A stretch of 10,920 bases of DNA from contig MHKJ01000018.1 of the NCBI GenBank assembly GCA_001818355.1, positions 1 to 10,920 of the forward strand. Reading direction: 5' to 3'. This stretch comes from Candidatus Kerfeldbacteria bacterium RIFOXYC2_FULL_38_9 (lineage in GTDB: Bacteria; Patescibacteriota; Patescibacteriia; UBA9570; XYC2-FULL-38-9). The position numbers and the translations under genes were made by a program. Below, piece by piece: positions 5,168 to 10,920 of this stretch. The notes beneath the pieces are model-generated. The model made no database searches. It was not told the DNA's origin and saw only the letters and a list, made by a program, of their open reading frames with translations. Position 1 is the first letter of the stretch. Each line of letters begins with the position of its first letter.

Positions 5168-6929
5168 GTATTTACTGGCTAAAGTATGGAAATATTCTAA
5201 GGGCAATCGCCACATGGTAGTTTTGTATATGGTTTTGTTTTTTCTAGCCAATAGTTTATATATTTTAGAACCCTTGGTATTGGCCAAGGTCTTAAACACC
5301 ATTCAAACAGAGGGTCTAAACGAAGGAAATTTGTTTAAAATTTTGGGAATTTTGAGTTTATTTTTTATTTTGGCGTTCGTGCATTATCTTTTTCATGGTC
5401 CGGGTAGAATTATTGAATTGCGCAATTCTTTTTTGGCGCACGTTAATTACAAGCAATATTTATTAGACGGAGTAATGAATTTGCCCTCGGCTTGGCATAC
5501 AGATCATCATTCCGGTGATACCATTGATAAAATTGAAAAAGGAACTGAAGCCTTGTCTGATTTTTCCAGTCACAATTTTGAATTACTGGAAATTATTTTT
5601 GGTTTTACTGGGTCATATATCGCACTGGTTTATTTTAATTTTCAAGCCAGTTACATTGTGGCCATTATTGTGATTAGTTTAATGACTATTGTTTGGTTAT
5701 TTGACCGCGTGTTGATTAAACAGTACATTCGTTTAAACCGTTCTTATAACGGCATTTCCGCCAAAGTGTATGACACCATCAGCAATATCACGACCGTCAT
5801 TATTTTGCGCGTGGAAAAAATGTTATCACGCGCTCTTAATAAAAAAATGCTCCAACCGTACGATCTTTTTAAAAAAAATATTCTTTTAAATGAGATTAAA
5901 TGGTGGTTAGTGAGTATGGGCGGCGCTATCATGATGGTGTTGGTTTTGGCTTCTTATATTTATACTAATGTTAAATCCGGTCAGGTGGTTTTAATCGGCA
6001 CTTTGTTTGCTTTATATGGTTATTTAATTAATATTCATAATATTTTTTTTCGCACCACTTGGTTTTATAGTGAATTGGTACGCACCAAAGCTCGTATTTT
6101 GAATTCGGAAGAATTGGCCGAACAATTTACCAAAAATAAAACAGTGCCTCAAGTTTCTTTGAATAAGCGCTGGCAAAAGATTGAGGTGAAAAATTTAAGT
6201 TTTTCTTATCCCTCAGAAAATCAATTGCCAGAACAGCATTTAGATAATATTAGTTTTACTTTGCATCGCGGTGAAAAAATAGCTTTTGTAGGAGAAAGCG
6301 GTAGCGGCAAAACAACTGCCCTCAAAATCATCCGCGGCTTGTACAATCCCCAGCAAGTAGCGGTTTATCTTGATGGTAAAAAATTAAAGCACCACTTTAA
6401 TTCCATCCGAGACAGCATTGCCCTGATTCCGCAAGATCCGGAAATTTTTAATTCTACCATCAGGGAAAATATCACCATGGGTGTTGCTCACACTATGCCC
6501 AAAATCATCCGTTTTTCTCTGTTGGCGCGTTTTCATCATACCGCTTTACGTTTACCCAAAAAATATGAATCTTCTATTGTGGAACGAGGCGTAAATTTAA
6601 GTGGCGGAGAAAAACAACGCCTGGCTTTGACGCGAGGATTATTAGCTTCCACGGACAAGTCAATTATTTTGTTGGACGAACCAACCAGCAGTGTTGATTC
6701 TAAAAATGAATTGGAAATCTATCAAAATATTTTTACTAAATTTAGCGCTAAAACAATCATTTCCTCCATTCACCGTTTGCATTTATTGGGGCTGTTTGAT
6801 TTAATTTATTTTTTTGATAATGGAAAAATTATTGCCGCCGGCAATCGCGATAAACTTTTACAGATTTCTCCCAAGTTTAAAAAACTGTGGGAAAAATATC
6901 AAGTTAGTAATAATAAAATTAAAACTTGA
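5142..6929 (+). CDS. ABC exporter half-transporter (fused membrane and ATPase domains)
   Basis: It has 595 residues from the ATG at 5142. Residues about 20-310 form a six-helix exporter-type membrane domain, and 345-590 an ATPase domain. ATPase motifs: Walker A GESGSGKTT (384-392), Q-loop LIPQDPEIF, signature LSGGE (486-490), Walker B IILLDEP (508-514) and H-loop H544. The arrangement is that of ABCB/MsbA-like exporters that work as dimers; the substrate (lipid, peptide or drug) cannot be read from the sequence. An upstream in-frame TTG at 5106 would add 12 residues, but it coincides with the -35 box, so the ATG is preferred. The gene ends in TGA six bases before mutM and in the same frame, suggesting joint transcription. 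Confidence 0.92.
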   Translation: MKLRNNPVLYLLAKVWKYSKGNRHMVVLYMVLFFLANSLYILEPLVLAKVLNTIQTEGLNEGNLFKILGILSLFFILAFVHYLFHGPGRIIELRNSFLAHVNYKQYLLDGVMNLPSAWHTDHHSGDTIDKIEKGTEALSDFSSHNFELLEIIFGFTGSYIALVYFNFQASYIVAIIVISLMTIVWLFDRVLIKQYIRLNRSYNGISAKVYDTISNITTVIILRVEKMLSRALNKKMLQPYDLFKKNILLNEIKWWLVSMGGAIMMVLVLASYIYTNVKSGQVVLIGTLFALYGYLINIHNIFFRTTWFYSELVRTKARILNSEELAEQFTKNKTVPQVSLNKRWQKIEVKNLSFSYPSENQLPEQHLDNISFTLHRGEKIAFVGESGSGKTTALKIIRGLYNPQQVAVYLDGKKLKHHFNSIRDSIALIPQDPEIFNSTIRENITMGVAHTMPKIIRFSLLARFHHTALRLPKKYESSIVERGVNLSGGEKQRLALTRGLLASTDKSIILLDEPTSSVDSKNELEIYQNIFTKFSAKTIISSIHRLHLLGLFDLIYFFDNGKIIAAGNRDKLLQISPKFKKLWEKYQVSNNKIKT

Positions 6930-6935
6930 CTGACT

Positions 6936-7802
6936 ATGCCAGAATTACCGGAAGTAGAAACTATTGTTAACGATTTAAAATTAAAAATAACAAACAAAAA
7001 AATCGCCGCAGTTGACGTGCGTCTTTTTAAAATTATTAAAAGTTCCAAAGCTGATTTTCGTCAAATTTTAGTTAATAATTTTTTTACGGATATTTTTCGG
7101 CGAGGAAAATTTTTAGTATTCAAATTAGCCAAGGGAAAAAAATATTTATTGATTCATTTGCGCATGACCGGGCAGTTAATTTATCGACAAAAACATCAAA
7201 TTATCGCAGGCGGACACAGTTTAACCCGCGCTAATTTAAAAAAATTGCCGAATAAACATTCTCACGTGATTATCAGCTTTACCAAAGGGGCAGAGCTTTT
7301 TTTTAATGATGCGCGCCAATTTGGTATTATGGAAATTGTGAAGGCAGAAAATTTAACAAAAAGATTTTCTCATTTAGGGATAGAGCCCTTAAGTAAAAAG
7401 TTTACTTTAGCGGTTTTGCAAAAGCTGTTGCAACACAAAACCAATAACATTAAAGCTTTTTTGTTAAACCAGAATTATGTGGTTGGTATTGGCAATATTT
7501 ATGCTGATGAAATATTGTTTGCCGCTCAAATTTTGCCTAGTAGAAAAAGTGCTGGTTTAAAAGCCACAGAAATTCAAAAAATATTTAGGGCTATTAAAAT
7601 TATTCTGAAAAAGGCTATTGAATATCGCGGCACCACTTTTAATGATTATGTGGATGCATACGGTCGCCAGGGGAATTTTATTAAAAAGTTAAAAGTTTAT
7701 CAAAGAGAAAAGAAGAATTGTCTGCGTTGTAAAAAAGGAGTTATTCAAAAAACCCGCTTGGCTGGCAGGGGTACGAGATTTTGTAAAATTTGTCAAAAAT
7801 AA
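6936..7802 (+). CDS. mutM: Formamidopyrimidine-DNA glycosylase (Fpg/MutM)
   Basis: A bifunctional glycosylase/AP lyase removing 8-oxoguanine and formamidopyrimidines from DNA. It begins MPELPEVET: P2 is the catalytic nucleophile after Met removal and E3 the acid. K58 in RRGKF matches the conserved DNA-contacting lysine, H74 in HLRMTGQ follows, and R127 lies in DARQFG. The helix-two-turn-helix is at about 178-195 with N187 in GIGNIYADE. A C-terminal zinc finger uses C262, C265, C283 and C286, with R278 in its hairpin. At 288 residues it is slightly longer than the usual about 270; the extra length is a basic insert around residues 82-110. It follows the ABC gene by six bases with no Shine-Dalgarno sequence, so is probably co-transcribed with it. 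Confidence 0.96.
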   Translation: MPELPEVETIVNDLKLKITNKKIAAVDVRLFKIIKSSKADFRQILVNNFFTDIFRRGKFLVFKLAKGKKYLLIHLRMTGQLIYRQKHQIIAGGHSLTRANLKKLPNKHSHVIISFTKGAELFFNDARQFGIMEIVKAENLTKRFSHLGIEPLSKKFTLAVLQKLLQHKTNNIKAFLLNQNYVVGIGNIYADEILFAAQILPSRKSAGLKATEIQKIFRAIKIILKKAIEYRGTTFNDYVDAYGRQGNFIKKLKVYQREKKNCLRCKKGVIQKTRLAGRGTRFCKICQK

Positions 7803-7818
7803 TGAAAAATAATTAAAT
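7790..7818 (+). promoter_or_regulatory. Possible leaderless promoter of the alkD-like gene
   Basis: TTGTCA (7790-7795), 17-bp spacer, TTAAAT (7813-7818), then seven bases to the ATG at 7826. The -35 box overlaps the last codons of mutM. The -10 box is weak, but the spacing matches the other leaderless promoters in the window. Confidence 0.4.
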
Positions 7819-7825
7819 CAAAATT

Positions 7826-8548
7826 ATGTCTACTCGCATTCAGTTAGAAAAAGAGTTAAAAAAACAAGGTAATAAAAGACAAGCGTTAGCGTATTTGCGT
7901 TTTTTTAAAACCGGCAGAGGAGAATATGGAGAAGGTGATAAATTTTTAGGACTCAAAGTTCCCAAGCAAAAAGTATTAGCCAAAAAATATCAAACTTTGT
8001 CTTTACCAGAGATAGAAAAATTATTGCAAAGTAAAATTCATGAACACCGGTTGACCGCTTTGTTTATTTTACGGCATCAGTTTGAGAAAGCCGCTAAAGA
8101 AAAAAATGAAATAGTCCAAAAAAAAATCATCGCTATTTATTTAAAACACGCGGCGCAATGGGTGAATAATTGGGATTTGGTAGACTCCTCGGCTCATTAT
8201 TTATTAGGAGCATATTTGTGGAATAAGCCAAGAAAAATTTTATATACTTTAGCCAAATCTAAAAATTTGTGGGAACGACGCATAGCTATCATGTCCACTT
8301 TTTGTTTTATCAAAAAAGATGATTTTGTTGACGCTTTGGGCATTGCGGAAATTTTACTTAAAGATCAGCACGATCTTATTCAAAAAGCAGTGGGCTGGAT
8401 GTTGCGCGAAGTGGGCAAGTGCGATCATCAAAAAGAAGTGGTTTTTTTGAAAAAATATTATTTAACAATGCCACGTACGATGTTGCGTTATGCTGTTGAA
8501 AAATTTTCTAAAAGTGAAAAAAGCCTTTATTTATTAGGGAAAAATTAA
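7826..8548 (+). CDS. alkD: AlkD-type DNA alkylation repair enzyme (HEAT-like repeat glycosylase)
   Basis: The 240-residue protein belongs to the DNA alkylation repair family (PF08713), which excises N3-alkyladenine and N7-alkylguanine without flipping the base. Key positions of the Bacillus cereus enzyme are recognisable: VNNWDLVD gives W116 and D120 (equivalents of W109 and D113), WERRIAIMSTF gives R151/R152 (near R148), and GWMLREVGK gives W191 (near W187). The late motif MPRTMLRYAVEKF (215-227) is also typical. The length is normal for the family. All conserved active-site residues are present, so it is probably active. It lies 23 bp after mutM and may be transcribed with it or from a promoter overlapping the mutM end. 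Confidence 0.93.
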   Translation: MSTRIQLEKELKKQGNKRQALAYLRFFKTGRGEYGEGDKFLGLKVPKQKVLAKKYQTLSLPEIEKLLQSKIHEHRLTALFILRHQFEKAAKEKNEIVQKKIIAIYLKHAAQWVNNWDLVDSSAHYLLGAYLWNKPRKILYTLAKSKNLWERRIAIMSTFCFIKKDDFVDALGIAEILLKDQHDLIQKAVGWMLREVGKCDHQKEVVFLKKYYLTMPRTMLRYAVEKFSKSEKSLYLLGKN

Positions 8549-8551
8549 AGG

Positions 8552-8580
8552 TTGTGTTCTTTTTTTTGGATTGGTATACT
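8552..8580 (+). promoter_or_regulatory. Extended -10 promoter of the aminotransferase gene
   Basis: TTGTGT (8552-8557), 17-bp spacer, TATACT (8575-8580) preceded by TGG. Predicted start is near 8587, with a leader of about 36 nt that lacks a Shine-Dalgarno sequence. It begins four bases after the alkD stop. Confidence 0.6.
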
Positions 8581-8622
8581 GAAGCGGTCTTTTAGTAAGT
8601 GTTTTTAATTAAAAAAATAATT

Positions 8623-9849
8623 ATGCAAAAGTTAAAACCATCACAAAGAGCCATCAACACCAAACCATCGCCAATCCGCGGTTTGGTCAATTTAGCTAAT
8701 ATCCAAAAAGCCAAAGGAGTAAAAGTTAACCATTTTAATATCGGTCAGCCGGATTTTCCCACGCCAAAAGATTTTTTTACAGAAGTAAGAAAATTTAAGG
8801 AAAAAGTCGTAGCTTATGCCCCTTCTCAGGGAAGAGCAGAAACGCAAGAGGCGTGGGAGGTTTACTTTAAAAGCGTGGGTATTAATTATAAAGCAGAAGA
8901 ATGTATTGTAACTTTAGGCGGAGTAGAGGCTTTATTTTTAGCGCATGCGGCTTTACTAGACGCGGGAGATGAAATTTTAATTTTTGAACCTTTTTATCCT
9001 TATTATGAAAATCATGCGGATATTTTAGGTACAAAAGTGGTGCCAATTAGTTTAAGCATTAAAAACGGCTTTCACCTTCCTCCGGAAAAAGAAATGCAAA
9101 AAAAAGTGACCAAACGCACCAAAGCTATTTTGTTTTGCAACCCCTCTAATCCAACCGGAGTGGTGTTTACTCCGCAAGAAGTAAAAACAGTGGCTAAATT
9201 TGCCAAAAAAAATAAATTATGGATTATTGCCGACGAAGTCTATCGAGAATACGGTTTTGAAAGAGCCGCTCTTTCTATGGCTAAAATAAAAGAGGTGCAA
9301 AATCAAGTAATATTAACAGATACTACGTCTAAGCGGTTTAATTTGTGCGGGGGCCGGGTGGGAGTATTGGCAAGCCATAATAAAGAGTTTATGCAAAATG
9401 TGTTTAAATTGGCACAAAGCCGAGAATCTGTTCCTACTATTGAACAGTTGGCTGTAGTGAAGTTATTAAAAAATGCTAAAAAATATTATCAGCCGACCAT
9501 TAAACTGTTTAAAGAGCGTCGCGATGCTATTTATCACGGTTTACAAGATATAGCCAAAACCGTTTCTGGCTTGACTTTTCAAAAACCCGAAGGAGCTTTT
9601 TATATTATTGTGGGTTTGCCCATTAAAAACGCTCAGCATTTTTCAGAATGGCTGTTAACAGATTTTCGGCATAACAATACCACGCTTTGCGTTTCTCCGG
9701 CCGCGGGTTTTTATAAAACCAAAGGCCTGGGTTTGAATGAAATTCGTTTAAGTTATGTGGTTGGTATTCCTATTATCAAAGAATCCATGTTGATGCTAAA
9801 AAAGGCTTTGTCAGAATATCAAAATAAATTTCCTAAACTTTGTAAATAA
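8623..9849 (+). CDS. Class I/II PLP-dependent aminotransferase (aspartate aminotransferase-like)
   Basis: It has 408 residues from the ATG at 8623. Fold-type I features run in order: FNIGQPDFPTP near residues 40-50, a GGVEALF cofactor-binding loop, CNPSNPTGVVF, the ADEVYREY segment whose Asp pairs with the PLP ring nitrogen, TTSKRFNLCGGRVG with PLP lysine K237, and NEIRLSYV with R375, which holds the substrate carboxylate. It transfers amino groups between amino acids and 2-oxo acids; the exact substrate cannot be decided. An upstream in-frame GTG (8599) would add eight residues unlike the family start, so the ATG is preferred. The transketolase gene follows 18 bp later. Confidence 0.92.
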   Translation: MQKLKPSQRAINTKPSPIRGLVNLANIQKAKGVKVNHFNIGQPDFPTPKDFFTEVRKFKEKVVAYAPSQGRAETQEAWEVYFKSVGINYKAEECIVTLGGVEALFLAHAALLDAGDEILIFEPFYPYYENHADILGTKVVPISLSIKNGFHLPPEKEMQKKVTKRTKAILFCNPSNPTGVVFTPQEVKTVAKFAKKNKLWIIADEVYREYGFERAALSMAKIKEVQNQVILTDTTSKRFNLCGGRVGVLASHNKEFMQNVFKLAQSRESVPTIEQLAVVKLLKNAKKYYQPTIKLFKERRDAIYHGLQDIAKTVSGLTFQKPEGAFYIIVGLPIKNAQHFSEWLLTDFRHNNTTLCVSPAAGFYKTKGLGLNEIRLSYVVGIPIIKESMLMLKKALSEYQNKFPKLCK

Positions 9850-9851
9850 TT

Positions 9852-9857
9852 TATAAT
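9852..9857 (+). promoter_or_regulatory. Possible -10 box of the transketolase gene
   Basis: A perfect TATAAT lies ten bases before the ATG at 9868. No good -35 box stands 16-18 bp upstream (only TTTCCT), so this is tentative in this AT-rich gap. If real, the mRNA would have a leader of only about four bases. Confidence 0.3.
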
Positions 9858-9867
9858 ATTTTTTAAT

Positions 9868-10920
9868 ATGTCTTATCTTCAAACAGAACATCTGAATTTA
9901 CAAGAAGAAAAACTTGCGGATTTGCCGGGAGTGGATGTGGAAAAATTGTCGGCATTGGCTAAAATTTTGCGCGGTTTAATTTTTGCTACTGTAGAAGCCG
10001 GCCAATCCGGCCATCCCGGCGGTTCTTCAGCTAAAGTAGAACAAATGTTGGCTTTGTTGGTTAGCGGCCGGTTTGCTTTTGATTTTTTAGATCCGAAAAA
10101 CCCTGGGCGTGATCGAGTAGTGTGGTCGGCCGGACATTGTACGCCTTTATTGCACAGCACTCAGGCTTTGGTTTACGAAGCGTTAAAAAGAAAAGGAGAG
10201 AATTTTCAAGCCAAAGATCTGCACGCAGTAGAGGCTATGGATTTATTGCGTTTTCGTCATTTTGACGGCCCTCAAGGGCACGCGGAATCGATTTATCCTT
10301 TAGCGGATTTGTGTACCGGCGCTTCCGGTCATGGCATTTCCGGTGCGGCCGGACTAGCCACTTTATATAGTTCTTGTGGTTTAAAAGAGATGAAAACTTA
10401 TGTTTTTATGGGCGACGCGGAATGTGAAGAGGGTATATCTTATGAGGCGCGCAACATCATCAATACTTTGGGACTTAAAAATTTAGTGGTGTTTTTAGAT
10501 CGCAATCATTTTGGCATTGATGGCAATACAGACGAAGTGGTAATTACCTCTTACGCAGATCAATGGCGCGCTTTAGGTTGGAATGTCATTGAGTGTGATG
10601 GACACAATGTTTTAGCTGTGGCTCACGCTTTGAAAAAAGCGCAAGAAGGATTTAGCAACGGCAGTCCGGCGGTAGTATTGGCTCATTGCATTAAAGGCAA
10701 AGACTACGGTGCTACGGAAAACTCGGCAGATTCTCACGGTAAACCCGCCAGCCATGAAGAATATGTAGAGATTATGAAAAAATTGGGCTTTAATATTCCC
10801 GGAGAGCAAGGAGCGGTGGATAAAGACATTGCTGTGGTTTTACAGGCGCTTTCGCAAGATTTAGTCGATTATTTATCCGCTTGTTTAGCAGTTAACAAAA
10901 GTAATTTAAAAACCGCGGAA
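9868..10920 (+). CDS. tkt: Transketolase, N-terminal part (runs off the window)
   Basis: An open frame of 351 codons without stop continues past the window end; a full transketolase needs roughly 300 more residues. The thiamine-diphosphate domain is clear: GQSGHPGGSSA with H49, PLADLCTGASGHGISGAAG (residues about 146-164), then the cofactor motif starting GDAECEEGISYEA (182-194) and ending in N213 of FLDRN, followed by FGIDG. A later SADSHGKPA matches the DSHGAPL histidine region of E. coli transketolase. It moves two-carbon units between sugar phosphates in the non-oxidative pentose phosphate pathway. The third residue of the GDG motif is Ala (A184) rather than Gly. The start ATG gives MSYLQTEHLN; there is no Shine-Dalgarno sequence. 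Confidence 0.92.
   Translation, partial: MSYLQTEHLNLQEEKLADLPGVDVEKLSALAKILRGLIFATVEAGQSGHPGGSSAKVEQMLALLVSGRFAFDFLDPKNPGRDRVVWSAGHCTPLLHSTQALVYEALKRKGENFQAKDLHAVEAMDLLRFRHFDGPQGHAESIYPLADLCTGASGHGISGAAGLATLYSSCGLKEMKTYVFMGDAECEEGISYEARNIINTLGLKNLVVFLDRNHFGIDGNTDEVVITSYADQWRALGWNVIECDGHNVLAVAHALKKAQEGFSNGSPAVVLAHCIKGKDYGATENSADSHGKPASHEEYVEIMKKLGFNIPGEQGAVDKDIAVVLQALSQDLVDYLSACLAVNKSNLKTAE

Noticed and set aside
5744..5932. Minus-strand open frame within the ABC exporter
   Set aside because: It is antisense to the membrane domain of a well-supported gene and shows no independent signals.
8524..8551. CCTTTA/TAAAGG inverted repeat at the alkD end as a terminator
   Set aside because: Only six AT-rich pairs with a long loop, and the T-run lies about ten bases further on inside the next promoter.
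9879..10160. Minus-strand open frame of 93 codons
   Set aside because: It is antisense to the clearly recognisable transketolase gene and resembles no protein family.

Overview
The window reads as a compact, AT-rich bacterial chromosome segment, most likely from the Candidate Phyla Radiation (Patescibacteria). That placement is inference, from short intergenic gaps, Lys/Asn-rich proteins, starts almost without Shine-Dalgarno sequences, several promoters sitting 6-7 nt before the ATG, a self-splicing-type intron in a tRNA gene, and short streamlined proteins. The standard bacterial code fits: all three stop codons are used and no reading frame is interrupted.

Left part (1-866): a 70-bp unit stands twice in tandem at the very start of the window. 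A consensus promoter (TTGACA, 17 bp, TATACT) then drives a tRNA-Asn(GUU) gene whose anticodon is split between its second and third bases by a 553-nt group I intron (273-825). The intron core can be drawn pairing by pairing (P1, P2, P3, P4, P6, P7, P7.1/P7.2, P8, P9, terminal G). It carries an HNH homing endonuclease gene in the P1 loop, whose last codons run through the internal guide sequence, P2 and P3.

Middle part (867-5100): a short TspO-family membrane protein lacking the usual first helix; a convergent DUF167/YggU protein; Ogt (O6-methylguanine-DNA methyltransferase); a hemerythrin-like HHE protein with its own leaderless promoter; and a 764-residue secreted Asp-box beta-propeller protein with a basic C-terminal domain.

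Right part (5101-10920): a half-size ABC exporter whose promoter and start codon lie inside a perfect 13-bp inverted repeat; MutM six bases downstream in the same frame; an AlkD-type alkylpurine glycosylase; a class I PLP aminotransferase; and the N-terminal half of a transketolase that runs off the window.

Together Ogt, MutM and AlkD form a loose base-damage repair neighbourhood (O6-alkylguanine, oxidised purines, N-alkylpurines). The HHE protein and TspO could belong to oxygen or redox handling, but that is only suggested by proximity. The aminotransferase and transketolase are general metabolism. The best candidates for something not commonly described are the tRNA-Asn group I intron with an HNH reading frame overlapping its catalytic core, and the structures in which a hairpin made only by read-through RNA spans the start site of the next gene.
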